Below, piece by piece: positions 44,555-54,784 of a DNA stretch of 64,000 bases. The DNA comes from Limnephilus marmoratus (Eukaryota; Arthropoda; Insecta; Trichoptera; Limnephilidae), in assembly GCA_917880885.1 (NCBI GenBank), contig OU862933.1, positions 8,665,452 through 8,729,451 on the forward strand, in the 5' to 3' direction. The stretch's first letter is position 1. Each line of letters opens with the position of its first letter. The translations under genes and the position numbers were made by a program. The notes under the pieces were generated by a model. It had not been told where the DNA came from. It did no database searches and was given only the letters and a program-made list of their open reading frames with translations.

Positions 44555-44860
44555 TATTACTTGTAAGGTTTTTCCCTAATCATCATTGAAGTGAGCTGCA
44601 AACACAATGTAATTAAATAGTTCACTGGAATTACCAAAATATTTAGAAATTCGATAGTCAAAAATGACTTAGCAACAAATATAATTATTGTAATTGATTA
44701 AAATCCTTGTAGACCACCCCTCTCCCCCTCCCCTATAATGTTGTGTATATAAACCGTAGACTAGGAAATATTTGTACCAGTCTGAAGATGGCTTTGACGA
44801 GCTGAAACTGTTTACGGTCGAATAAAATTAAGTGGAATAAAGTTTTATATTAGTTTTATT
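44555..44860. repeat. Right inverted arm
   Basis: TATTACTTGTAAGGTTTTTCC to GTGGAATAAAGTTTTATATT and TTTTATT. Contains CTGAAGATGGCTTTGACGAGC then TGAAACTG near 44792-44820. Reverse complement of 33487-33791. Confidence 0.85.
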
Positions 44861-45054
44861 ATAATATAGTATATCACTTTGAAACATGAAATAAGTAATA
44901 ATAATTCGTATGTCATAACTCTGGGTCACGCACTAAATTTCTACACTTGATAAATTTGTTTAACAGTCAAAAGTAACTTGTGTCATTCCGTCTTGGAAAT
45001 ACTTGAAATAGTTTTTACAACGCATATATGTAGTTAGAGTCAAATTGGGAAGCA

Positions 45055-45475
45055 GGTGTAAGAACCGCCGCCTCAGGGACCATTTGCTGGATAACCAACA
45101 CCTCTGCCATAGGGTGGCGGTTTGCTACGTTGGGTGACTAAGCATGGGTGCCCAGGTTCGTGGGTTGAGGTTTGTCTGAGGTGTGAGACGCGTCTGCACA
45201 CCGACTGCGTGAGGGAGACCTATTGACCTCTCTAGCAATCTCTTTCGGAACATCGCCTTGCACCGCAGTAGGAGGGATAGATTCGCACGTCCGTTATTTG
45301 GGCACACTGACCCCCAGATTCCTACCCACCCGTCAAATATGTTTCCCTTCCTTTCTAGAACTTCCTCTCCTTCTTTACCTAAAAAAGACCCCCCACGCAG
45401 CTTCCCCAAAGATGACGGAGGCCCTGATGGGAATTAATTTCCTCAGGGCTTCCTGTGCGGACATAATGAAAAAAA
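45055..45475 (+). repeat. Repeat B copy
   Basis: Head AACCGCCGCCTCAGGGACC, GGTTTGCTACGTTGGGTGAC, CCAGGTTCGTGGGTTGAGG; middle ATCGCCTTGCACCGCAGTAGG; tail AAGATGACGGAGGCCCTGAT, then TTTCCTCAGGGCTTCCTGTG and GAAAAAAAA. The tail parallels the LINE K 3' end. Confidence 0.8.
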
Positions 45476-45599
45476 ATTGCTGTGTTTTTATTTCTAAGAA
45501 CTATGCTGCGCTATTATTAACAAACACTGGATTACATTTGCAATCTTATTCTATCTATCTTCTATCTATCTTCTATCTTCTTCTTTCTTATATAAATAA

Positions 45600-46102
45600 A
45601 AATTAATCGCCGAAATGTATGTACGCGCATAACTTCCGAACAATTGCACCAAATTGGATAATTTTTTTTTGTGTTCGTTATTGTCTGGACAAGGTTTGTA
45701 CAAAACTACTGGTGAGCTCTGGTATAATGAAATTTGTATAAAAAGTTGCAATAGATGGCACGCGAGCTGTTTGAAAACTGAATGTACCGGGACTGAATGT
45801 ATGGAATGCGGGAGGAGGGAGGGGGATGGGGAACTCGGGTAGGGGGTTTTACGGGAGGGGGGAGGGGAACCTAGAAAGGGAGAGGGGAACTCGGGAGGGG
45901 GGTTCGTGGGACGGGGAAGGGGAGAATGGAGTGGGGAGAGGGAAGGTGGAGGAGGCGGAGTGGGAACGCGAGAGGGAATGGGACGTAGGAGAGGAAGGGG
46001 AGGCGGAAGGGGAGCGGGCCGAATGGGAAAGGACACGCAGGAAGAAACAATTTCTTTATTAAATGCCATAGCAGCGCATGCCGGGAACCAGCTAGTCTAC
46101 AA
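45600..46102 (-). repeat. Repeat C copy with G/A-rich tract
   Basis: Minus-strand start at ACTAGCTGGTTCCCGGC (46100-46084). A G/A-rich tract spans 45790-46060. The far end CCGAAATGTATGTACGCGC and ATAACTTCCGAACAATTG lies at 45612-45650. Same plan as 59750-60295. Proline- or glycine-rich frames here are low-complexity artefacts. Confidence 0.65.
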
Positions 46103-46479
46103 TATTTTAGCAAAAAAAATATTACTTTCTGTACATAATACGCTTTCTGCTTATAATATTAATTAAAATTATTGACTTATGTGAGCATTAGTGCACAGAT
46201 TAAATTAATATAATTCGAACATTTTATTAAAGAAACTAATGAACTATTTGAATTGAGGTTAAACGGGTCGAGGCACACCCATATTGTAGATCTCCTTGTA
46301 TTAGATTAATTTTCATAACGCCAAAAAACGAAAATAAAATGAATTTATGTTAATGGTTCGTTATGTTTAATTGGTAACATTTAAACATTACGAACTATAA
46401 AAATAACCCTTTGGTAGCGGGTTTTGTCTCTTTTGCTCGCTAGGAGCAGCTAGTAAGTAGGCACTGGTACCTTTTATTT

Positions 46480-46672
46480 TTATATGAGTACTGTACAAGA
46501 GTTTCAACTGCTCGCAACTGTTCAAATCTCGATACCATGGCATCGATCGAGATATATTGGGATGCTGAAAAGGGGAGCAAAGGGAAGGAGATGGGGATGA
46601 GGAAGCTTGGTAAGATTATAGCTATTCAGACTTGGTTACCAAACACGGCTAAATACGCTATAACATATATCT
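46480..46672 (+). repeat. Repeat A copy, diverged
   Basis: CAAGAGTTTCAACTGCTCGC, GGGATGCTGAAAAGGGGAGC and ATTCAGACTTGGTTACCAAA then CACGGCTAAA. Confidence 0.65.
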
Positions 46673-47310
46673 AATTTTTTTTTTAATATTTCGAAGAAAA
46701 CTATTTCTGGAAGTTTTTACTTTGTGATGCCATTATTTATTTTATTTACAAGACAAAAACTTGTGACAATATTTTAGAGTCTGTTATCTGTAGTAACACT
46801 AACAGATTCTTCAAATACTTTGTCTGAAGATTACTTCGGGAATAAATAATTTCTTGATCTGTTATCTTATCTGTTGTCAATATGGACCTCGTTAGTCGTC
46901 CTAACTTGGAGCTAGCTAAATTGGTTCTAAAGCGTGTGTTACAGACATCACACACTCTCAGCCCCCCCGTCCCTCTGTTGGACAACTTAGGTACTAAGCC
47001 ACCTGCCATCTAGCGGAATCTACTGACAGTTCTTATCACCGCCATCTATGACTAAATGCCGGAATCTTTTAAGATACACAATAGTTTACATCACTTTATT
47101 TATATACGTAATAGAATAGGTACTATACCGTGTAATAATTTCATTTAATATTCCTTATAACTTGTAAACTTGTGTACTGTATATGTCTTAATAAACAAAT
47201 ATACACATAACCTCCATGTTTCGTTAACAATGTTCACATCTTCATCATAGTGTACATTTCCTTCACGAAACATGTAAATCATTATTATTATTATTACATT
47301 ACATAGTATA
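46673..47310. other. No gene seen
   Basis: AT-rich; short ATT microsatellite at 47281-47297. An 87-codon minus frame (46746-47009) matches nothing I recognise. Confidence 0.35.
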
Positions 47311-47314
47311 AAAT

Positions 47315-47460
47315 GAAGTCGCTCAAAATGTATGTGCGCGTTAATCTTTTAAACTACGCAACGGATTTTCAAGCGGTTTTCACCAATAGATAGAGTGATT
47401 GAAGAGAATGTTTATATGTGTAATGCATGTAAATTACATTAGAGAAAAGCCGAGAAATTC
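47315..47460 (+). repeat. Dispersed repeat, copy 1 (AAGTCGCTCAAAATGTATGT)
   Basis: AAAATGAAGTCGCTCAAAAT, ACGGATTTTCAAGCGG, CACCAATAGATAGAGTGATT, GCCGAGAAATTC. A second copy follows 350 bp on. Confidence 0.65.
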
Positions 47461-47664
47461 AAAGAAAACATATTTTTGAGCGATTTAAAACGGCAGGCGG
47501 GCCGTATGACTATAGTATAGTCACTTTTGAAATTCGTTCTACGGAAGAAATTGGAAATAGATGTCCTAGAGTAAGTAGGTATTTGATTTTCCCTTTTCAA
47601 ATATCCAGTGTTGCATTGCAAGCATTGTATAATTAGTGGCGATCGCTCGAATTGCATTACATGG

Positions 47665-47825
47665 TATAAAATGAAGTCGCTCAAAATGTATGTGCGCATA
47701 GATCTTTTTACGACACAGATTTTCATGCGATTTCACCAATAGATAGAGTGATTCAAAGGTAAGGTTTATATGTATAATACATGCTTATTATAGTAGAGAA
47801 ACGCCGAGAAATTCAAATATTCCAT
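47665..47825 (+). repeat. Dispersed repeat, copy 2
   Basis: Same word order as 47315-47460 (TGAAGTCGCTCAAAATGTAT, CACCAATAGATAGAGTGATT, CGCCGAGAAATTCAAA), followed by a GGCAGCGGGCAGC tandem. Confidence 0.65.
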
Positions 47826-47974
47826 TCAGGCAGCGGGCAGCGGGCAGCTGGCAAGCGGGTGGTGTGGATTTTATAAAGGTTGGGTAATAGCGTTGTGTTT
47901 CGTTAGCCACAGAAACGTGTGGCCGTGTCTGCTAGTTGCGTATAAATATATGAATAAAGTTGTGTAAACAAGTT

Positions 47975-48575
47975 ATATGTCGTTTTAATAAAATGTATCT
48001 AAATGGTGCCTGAACAACTCAGACTGAAATCAACTCAACACCTGCTTTGAAAAGTCATTAAAAGTGATGAAAAAATATATAAAAAAATTGGTTTAATAGG
48101 TTAAGTTAGGTTAGGTTGTGGCCAAAGATATTGGAATATAAGTAGATGTGCTATCTGCTGTTTTTACTATGTGGGTCTGCGCTTCCGGGTGTCGCCGATA
48201 TTGTTTACCAATTAACAAATAAACTAAAATAACAAATAATTAACGAATAAACCAAACGAACGTTAAACTAAATGAACGAATTCTTTCCTTTTTCAAAATA
48301 TATTGTTAACCAATATTAATGCTAATTTTCAAAAAAAAAACGAAATGAACAAATTCTTTTTGTATGAAAACTACGCTAATTAGCGCGTAGTCCGGCCACA
48401 GTTGCGCGGACACCATAGCATATCTCTTCTGTATTTGAATATCTTTGGTTGTGGCCTATATTTCAACCATTTTTTTCATTGCTTTTAATGACTTTTTAAA
48501 GAGGTGTTGAGTTGATTCTTAGTTGGCATGGAACCAAATCTAAATACCGTTCATTTAATTATAATTTGCAATTGA
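47975..48575. mobile_element. Foldback/MITE with ~150-bp inverted arms
   Basis: GAAATCAACTCAACACCTGC and AAAGTCATTAAAAGTGATG (48028-48072) are mirrored by ATTGCTTTTAATGACTTTTT and AGGTGTTGAGTTGATTC (48478-48518). Weaker matching extends outward to about 47975 and 48575 and inward to TTGTGGCCAAAGATATT / AATATCTTTGGTTGTGGCC. The centre contains TTAAGTTAGGTTAGGTT. Confidence 0.65.
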
Positions 48576-48679
48576 TTCCAATCTTTCATTTAGGTCCAAC
48601 AATAATTTATATCGCACAGCAAACAAAGCTATAATTTCCAATAGATTTTACATCGAATTGTACCAATAAATTAATACAA

Positions 48680-48905
48680 TTTTGCTTTATGTACCACAGA
48701 TAAGATGTAATTATATACGACACATAGCTAAGTTCCTGGTATGCAGCTGGACGAATAATATCAGCGAATCTAACCCTTCAGGGAAACACTGCGGAAATAA
48801 CTGTGAGTACCGAAAGCAGATAGAATCACTGAAAACACATAAGTTCGCCTCAGCACAGGATCCCAGTGAGGAGGACTGAGAAAACATACATGTATTCAAT
48901 AATTT
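48680..48905 (+). other. Possible LINE 3' remnant
   Basis: A 65-codon frame ending ASAQDPSEED. The phrase CCTCAGCACAGGATCCCAGTGAGGAGGACT resembles the 3' end of the LINE at 3205-4410. Weak support. Confidence 0.35.
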
Positions 48906-48971
48906 TATTAAAATAGAGATCATCAAGTTACTTATTAACTTCTTACACTAAACCGACGATATCGTCAGTCC

Positions 48972-49617
48972 AATAGAGAACTCTAGTCCTTTTTTAAATT
49001 TTTTTAATGACCTTCTTATGCATTTTTATTTTTAGAGTTAGTTTTAATACTTAAAATAATTTTCAAAGTTTTAATTTTTCAAAACCCCCCGAAAACCACC
49101 GTATTTATGGTGAATCGTGTGACGTCATCACTCCTGAAAAATTACTATAGAATCTGGCAATCAGCTGATCTACTGCCGCCATTTTGAATTTCGTTGTTCG
49201 AAATATTCTCCCTAGAAATAGCATTACTATTTTTTGTGCAGTGGTTTTTTAATATTTTCAATAATAGAGGTAAACTAATAAGAGATACCTTTATTTTTGA
49301 AACATTATTTAGGTGTAAATAATGTTTCAATAAATACAACAACTAAATCTCTATAAACAGTATGTAAATAGACGAATAAATTAATACGATGGCTTGTGTC
49401 ATATCATATATTCCCATATAATGACTTTACGGTGACGTCACGACACGTCGAACAATGACAACGACCCGATTAAAAATGGAGTTTTTAATAATTTTTTAAA
49501 AACTCTGCGTTTAATATTATTAAATAAAACTTATATATTTAGAATCAGCGTTTATTGGTAGATATGTATAAATAGATTTTTTTAAAGCCAGAATATTTTT
49601 CACTGGAGTTCCTTATT
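48972..49617 (+). repeat. Repeat E, uninterrupted copy (~646 bp)
   Basis: Starts AATAGAGAACTCTAGTCC and ends CACTGGAGTTCCTTATT; the ends are imperfect inverted repeats of each other (AATANGGAACTC.AGT). Contains CCCCGAAAACCACCGTAT, CAATCAGCTGATCTACTGCC and GGTGACGTCACGACACG. Non-coding, probably a DNA transposon derivative. Confidence 0.75.
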
Positions 49618-49997
49618 GATTAGTCTGACATCTCCAAATACAAAGTTTTAAGGTAAGTCTGAATCACCATAAATATTATTTACATACTCAAATCTGCTAT
49701 AAAATAACACTGGGATCCGGTACATTAGTATGACATATACCCAGAAAACATGAACATGTTGTTTTTCACTAAAAGTTTTTCTGCATTATAATTGATTTGG
49801 TGGTGTTCATGAGTAAACACCAGGTAGAGGGTACACTTTTACTGTATAACTGCATTCTCAAATTTTGATGATGACTGACCAATCAGATGTCTGACCAATC
49901 AACTTGTCAATAGATTTATCCCTTTTTATATTTGCTCTTCATAATATCGAAATATATTGTTATCTTCTTAAAATGTCAAATTTATATGAAACACAGC
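49618..49997. other. No gene seen
   Basis: AT-rich, nothing supported. Confidence 0.35.
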
Positions 49998-50301
49998 TGT
50001 ATTAGCCAGAGTATGCTCAACAAATCGTTGAGCAACAACAACGCTGAATACGGAGAAGTACTTACCTACCTGCGCTGAAATATTTGGCATATCGTCGCAC
50101 CTTATGGAAAGTACCGGAACATTCAAATTCCCTGTACATTATTCTTTAGAACAGCAAGCCAAATCAAATGGCCTCGTTATTTACTACTGTCACGCTCCGT
50201 ATTCTGATAATATTGTAAACTTGTTTTCTTAGTAAAAAACGATCAACAGTTAATTTTAGTGTTTTCTTTTACACGTTTACGTAGCACGTCTGATTGCTAC
50301 A
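49998..50301 (+). mobile_element. LTR remnant (candidate bounds)
   Basis: Ends GATTGCTACA one base before a perfect tRNA-Trp primer site. A start at TGTATTAGCC (49998) gives matching termini TGTA/TACA and a 304-bp LTR. The 3' end is secure because of the primer site; the 5' end is a guess. Confidence 0.5.
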
Positions 50302-50302
50302 G

Positions 50303-50320
50303 TGGTGACCCCGACGTGAT
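50303..50320 (+). promoter_or_regulatory. Primer-binding site, tRNA-Trp
   Basis: TGGTGACCCCGACGTGAT is the exact complement of the 18 bases at the 3' end of eukaryotic tRNA-Trp including CCA. The retroelement downstream is gone: LINE K begins about 20 bases later. Confidence 0.8.
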
Positions 50321-50339
50321 ATGAACACGCAACCTTCTG

Positions 50340-50912
50340 ATAGAAGTTGGAGTTATATAAAGTTGGCCTCCCAAAAACTGGGCGTACTGTACAGGGCCCG
50401 CAGAGACTTTAATAGTACACAACTGCTAACCCTGTACAAATTACAAGTGCGCCCCACGGTTGAATTTGGCAGTCACGTCTGTGCAGAAACGGGCGATCTT
50501 TTTGATAGGTTCTCCCATCTTAACAGACGGATTGCAATCTTTAGAGCACAGGCGTCGGGTGGTAATGCTATCCTTGTTCTACCGGTATTACAAAAGAAGA
50601 TGCTTCGAGGAACTCGCGTCGTTGATCCCTTCGGCACCGGTGAATAGTCGGCAAACACGCCAAACGCGTGCCCAACATTTGTACACAGTTGACATTTGTC
50701 ATATGAGAACGGATCGTTTGTTGAACACAAGAATAATTTGCCGGCCTCTGTGTTTCCTCCTTCCTACAACATGGGTCTCTTCAAGACCAATATTCATTCC
50801 TTCCTCTCCTCAAAAAGGCCTCTACACAGCATCCCAGATGACACAGGCCCTGAGAGAAATTATTTTCCTCAGGGCCTCCTGTGTGGAGTTAATGTAAAAA
50901 AATGTAGTTCAT
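50340..50912 (+). pseudogene. LINE K, 3' portion
   Basis: RT thumb and C terminus: KLASQKLGVLYRARRDFNSTQLLTLYK, QVRPTVEFGSHVCAE (to 50490), a frameshift, then RRRVVMLSLFYRYYKRRCFEELASLIP and TRAQHLYTVDICHMRTDR. It ends with NMGLFKTNIHSFLSSKRPLHSIPDDTGPERNYFPQGLLCGVN in another frame. The last bases are CTCCTGTGTGGAGTTAATGTAAAAAAA. At least two frame changes. Related fragments: 12428-12680, 19795-20016 with 20755-20992, and 51917-52165. Confidence 0.8.
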
Positions 50913-51538
50913 ATGTTTCCATATTAATATTTTATTCATTGATCAAATAGAAAATACAAATCGAAAACCCAACACCCATCGCTCGAATGGTTAAAGGTAA
51001 CTGCTAACAATTCACGATAAAGTTGTTTATTTAACTAATCATACTAACCGAAATTAATTAAAGGATATAACTTTATTAATCACTAAACTAAAGTGCGCGA
51101 TGTAAAATGGTTTAACAAACCATTAAAACGATGCATCCTTTGTAATACTTATAATTTATAAAGAGGGTCATTTTAGCCGAGAAACTCTCCGTGAGGGTTA
51201 GCCCATAAATTCGTAATAGGAAGCTTTCAAATAGTATTTGAAATATGTACATTGTGCCTGGTGTCTTGCGCTGGTTATTATGTTTACGAGGTGAAGGGTT
51301 GGAACCAGTTTTTTCACAGTTAGATGCATTAATAAACTCACACGACAGAAGAATGCGATCCATCTAACGAGCAAGGTCAATATTCTGCCGTACGAAACCA
51401 GACAGGCAAATCATTTTAAAGAGGACATTTAAATGTATTATTTGTATACACCAATAGAATACAAAGTTTAAAAAAAAACTAGTTTGGAATGCCCACCCTC
51501 AATCCCCTCATTCCATGCAAACGCCCAAATACGTTGGG
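50913..51538. other. No gene seen
   Basis: AT-rich; nothing supported. Confidence 0.35.
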
Positions 51539-51539
51539 T

Positions 51540-51608
51540 GCGCTTCTAATGTGAATTAGCACAATAGTCCAAACTGCTCCCAATCGCCTGGAGCCAGTGA
51601 GACTTTGG
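51540..51608 (+). repeat. Repeat A, left half of split copy
   Basis: ACTGCTCCCAATCGCCTGG, AGCCAGTGAGACTTTGGCAT then CCCCAAT. It resumes at 52478. Confidence 0.7.
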
Positions 51609-52477
51609 CATCCCCAATAGAGAAGTCCATTTAATAAATTTTTCAAGACCCCCCGAAAACCACCGTATGTGTAGTGAATCGCGTGATGTCATCACTCCTT
51701 AAAAGTTACTATGAGATCAGGCAATCAGCTGATCAACTGCCGCCATTTTGAAATTCGGTGTTCGATGTATTCTCCCTAGAGTAGCATTACTATTTTTTTT
51801 GTGCAGTAGTTTTTGAATATTTTCAATAATATAGATAAACTAATAAGAGATAGGTACCTTTATTTGTGAAACTGAATTATTTAGGCCTAAATAATGTTTC
51901 AATAAATACAACAACTGCCCAAACGCGTGCCCAACATTTGTACACGGTTGACATTTGTCACGTGAGAACGGGTCGTTTCTTCGACTCGTTCTTGTGTTCA
52001 ACAGTTCGGCTGTGGAATGATTTGCCGGCCTCTGTGTTTCCTCGTTCCTACAACATGGGTCTCTTCAAGACCAATATTCATTCCTTCCTCTCCTCAAAAA
52101 GACCTTCCACACAGGGAAATTATTTTCCTCAGGGCCTCCTGTGTGGAGTTAATGTAAAAAAAAAACTGAATATCATAAACAGTATGTAAATAAACGAATA
52201 AATTAATACGATGGCTTGTGTTATACCTACATTCCCATACAATGACTTTATGGTGACGTCACGACACGATGAGTAGAGACGTCACCACTTAACATTTGAA
52301 TAATACGAACTTGACGGCGTGTTTCTACGACCGGATTAAAAATTGACTTTTTATTGTTTTTTTTAAACTCTGTGTATAATATTATTTAATAAACCTTACA
52401 TATTCAGAATCAGCGTTTATTGGTCTATATGAACATATTTTTTAAAGCCATAATATTTTTCACTGGCGTTTCTTATT
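51609..52477 (+). repeat. Repeat E inserted in repeat A, itself carrying LINE K
   Basis: Collinear with 48972-49617 (CCCCGAAAACCACCGTAT, CAATCAGCTGATCAACTGCC, GGTGACGTCACGACACG, ending CACTGGCGTTTCTTATT), interrupted by LINE K at 51917-52165. It also has about 50 bp after GACACG that the other copy lacks. Confidence 0.8.
51917..52165 (+). mobile_element. LINE K short 5'-truncated insertion in repeat E
   Basis: From GCCCAAACGCGTGCCCAACA to CTGTGTGGAGTTAATGTAAAAAAA. Flanking AACT at 51913-51916 and 52164-52167 (overlapping the A tail) is the likely short TSD. The repeat E copy at 48972-49617 shows the empty site. Encodes TRAQHLYTVDICHVRTGRFFDSF...LWNDLPASVFP, collinear with 50660-50905. Confidence 0.8.
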
Positions 52478-52600
52478 GAAGTTATGCTATGAGGCTGAAG
52501 GTAGTGGGGAGGGGAATGAGTTGGGAATATAAAGGTGGGGAAGTAATGGCTATTCAGATCTGTTCACCAAACGTGGCTAAAGACATTTCAAAACAAGTTT
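52478..52600 (+). repeat. Repeat A, right half of split copy
   Basis: GTTATGCTATGAGGCTGAAGG, GTAGTGGGGAGGGGAATGA, TTCAGATCTGTTCACCAAAC, GTGGCTAAAGACATTTCAA. Confidence 0.7.
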
Positions 52601-53100
52601 CAAGTGCGCAGTTTCGTTTATCAATTCTCAACAACACCTTTCCTCTCATCTGGCAGAAAGACCCAATGGGGATTGCATATAATTTCAAAAATTCCGACAT
52701 AGAAATTTTTTTTTTAAAAGTACAACACTTAACTATAATCCCGAGATTCCATGATAACAAAAAAATACCTAATATGTTTGTAGTTCTAATAAAAATCTAC
52801 TTCAAACATACTATTATTTTTTTCAAAATACGTACGTATGTCCACACCAAATCCACACCCATTCGCATAAAGGTTGGCTTCCGTTGCTAATGTATCTAAT
52901 TCATAAGCGGCCTGTGATAACCAATATTGTCAAGTGTGTCCCTTGGCCAAAAAAGTGTGAGGACTGCTGGTTTAGAGTGTGGCCACAGTGGTTGACATAA
53001 TATGATAATTTGCAGTATATCATTTGTTAAAATTGAAGGAAAGAAATTAAAATCTAATTTAATATACCCAGAAATCCTGTTAACAAAGTAAAATCTATAC
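52601..53100. other. No gene seen
   Basis: AT-rich. The frame 52489-52890 runs through the repeat A half and into this stretch; it has no recognisable domain. Confidence 0.35.
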
Positions 53101-53104
53101 GTTT

Positions 53105-53425
53105 AAAATTCTTCTTCTTTCGTATGGTGGGGGGTCAGAGGGGGACATCTAGGTCTGCGAGCCAGTCTGTCCTGTGAACCTCATGAACCCGCTGGGGAAT
53201 GAATGGAGCGGGCATTCGTTGACCACATGTTCAGTGGTCTGCACCGCACCTCATTCACACATCGCCGACTCTTTGAGGCCCCATTTCTGCATCGTGTATT
53301 GTGAACCAACGGCTGTGGGAGCACCTTATCCTATTGATGGCAGACCAGAGTTTTTGAGGCAATGAGAACCCAGGCTGACTCTCAGTGGACATTTTTCACG
53401 TTGGCCGAATGCCACTCAAGCTTCC
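53105..53425 (-). pseudogene. LINE C-terminal fragment with zinc-knuckle motif
   Basis: In one minus-strand frame: PTAVGSQYTMQKWGLKESAMCE, a stop, GAVQTTEHVVNECPLHSF. This is the common LINE C terminus 'Y...KWGL..S..C.CG..QT..H...ECPL.....G'. The stop falls at the second cysteine of the CxC. About 75 codons are recognisable. Confidence 0.7.
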
Positions 53426-53429
53426 ACCT

Positions 53430-54080
53430 ATCTTCTGGGGTGAGAGAGAAAATCTCTGTTTAAAATAAAACTTAGAAAATGAATCTCATTGTTATTTTTT
53501 TTTTAAATAGTAGCAAGTACCTACAGTTGTAATAGTAAACCAATGTAACGCCAGGTGATATTTAGTCAAGTCAGAATTGAAAGATTAACTTGCCATTATA
53601 CGTATAATTTATGTAAAAGGGTCAGTTTTCCATGTAGCGAACGCAAGTAAAGGTATGACCTAAGGTTTAACCCTTATTCTAATTTTGACCCGTGCAATAA
53701 TGGACGAAACCTTTAAAATAAACTGCATAACCCAGTCCGGTTTATTAAAACACGTTTTATAAAAGAAAATAATAAAAAAAACACGCAGTATTTAGACATT
53801 AGTTTATTGTTACATTATAATGAGAACTTAGTTGACGGGCGATTATCAAATCACCGAAAACGAGAAAAATTGATCTCGCTTACAAATGAGATGGAGCTTA
53901 CATCCTAAATCGAACTGTTGGCTTGGAAGATGAGTTGCGGAATCGGCAAACTGGAAACAATTAACGAAGGTCTATTTCATAAGCTGGACGTAAAAGGTCT
54001 TATGAAAAAAAAAAACTTTAAAAAAGTAGATAAGTTTTAAGATTTTCACGGCCAAAAGCATTTTCGTTATTTGTTTTTGG
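53430..54080. other. No gene seen
   Basis: AT-rich; nothing supported. Confidence 0.35.
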
Positions 54081-54084
54081 GGTG

Positions 54085-54270
54085 TTATGCCGTGTTGCGC
54101 TTCCTCCTTCTTTAGCCAACGTTTCGGACATCGTTGCAGTGTCCATTATCAGGGCAGATCCGGTAGATGTGTCACACATCTACCGGATCTGCTGGATCTG
54201 CCCTGATGATGGACACTGCAACGATGTCCGAAACGTTGGCTAAAGAAGGAGGTAGCGCAACACGGCATAA
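54085..54270. mobile_element. 186-bp near-perfect palindrome with hammerhead-like core
   Basis: Arms run from TTATGCCGTGTTGCGC outward to the centre TGTGTCACACA and back to GCGCAACACGGCATAA; each arm is about 90 bp with one ~10-bp extra segment. The right arm has CTGATGA (54203-54209), a GGACA/TGTCC stem, GAAAC (54230-54234). The left arm has CTGATAA at the equivalent place. Likely two head-to-head termini of the same transposable element. Confidence 0.8.
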
Positions 54271-54635
54271 TTTAAAAAAGTATGTTTAAATATCGTTTAT
54301 TTTAAGTAATTATCGAAAGCTATTGATTTAACGAAAGAACTGTCTCTCACAGTTAGATGAGAAGGTGAGCGAATTTAAGAAAACATCCCTAAACGTAAAC
54401 CTGTTTGGTCCCTTAGACCTTAGACCTTAGACTATACCCTCTGTGTTAACGGGAATAACTGAAAAAAGGCTGGTTCTTAAAATTCTGTAGTGTAATGAAA
54501 AATATTTTGTTTACTAGTACCTATATCTGCAATAATTCAACATTTTAATCCATTTTAAGAAAATTCTTCAAAAGTTTTCGATTTTAAGATTGTGTTGGCA
54601 CAATCATCCTTGAGTCCTCGTAGTAATCCTCCTTG
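54271..54635. other. No gene seen
   Basis: AT-rich; a short CTTAGACCTTAGAC repeat at 54413-54430. Confidence 0.35.
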
Positions 54636-54639
54636 ACAT

Positions 54640-54714
54640 CCGACGTGGTCGAGGGGTAAAACTCTTGACTCTCAATCCGATGGTCGCGGGACCGAATCCC
54701 GGCGTGGGCAAATA
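54640..54714 (+). repeat. tRNA-like sequence (SINE head or tRNA pseudogene)
   Basis: A box TGGTCGAGGGG, an anticodon-like GACTCTCAATC loop, B-box-like GGACCGAATCC, and CGTGGGCA in the acceptor position: about 70 bp, tRNA-sized. The anticodon stem pairs poorly and the T-loop is changed (ACCGAAT for TTCGAAT), so a working tRNA is unlikely. Confidence 0.55.
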
Positions 54715-54784
54715 AATTTTATTTAAGTAATTTGTTTTATTTCACCATTAATTCAATTAAAATAATGTACAGTTTAAATGCGGC

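Larger units (their letters stand above)
33415..44880. mobile_element. Composite: inverted arms around a Gypsy retrotransposon
   Basis: Two ~305-bp inverted arms (33487-33791 and 44555-44860) enclose a Gypsy element. A shared 12-base flank GTATATCACTTT occurs outside both arms (33415-33426 and 44869-44880). On the left, 253 bp of other sequence separates the arm from the 5' LTR; on the right the arm joins directly to the truncated 3' LTR. Likely history: a palindromic element received the Gypsy insertion, then a deletion removed most of the 3' LTR and the adjacent loop (inference). Confidence 0.65.

Noticed and set aside
44792..44820. Canonical hammerhead ribozyme in the inverted arms
   Set aside because: The core words CTGAAGA and GAAAC are present, but the stem between them is weak and the left arm has a mismatch; kept only as hammerhead-like.
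48095..48120. Telomeric TTAGG repeat tract
   Set aside because: Only two or three imperfect units (also near 12370); too short for a telomeric tract.
48972..52477. Segmental duplication of the 48.9-49.6 kb region at 51.6-52.5 kb
   Set aside because: The second copy is sharply bounded by repeat A halves and a third terminus lies at 15772, so it is a dispersed repeat, not a segmental duplication.
54640..54714. Functional tRNA gene
   Set aside because: A and B boxes are present, but the anticodon stem and T-loop are wrong; a SINE head or pseudogene fits better.
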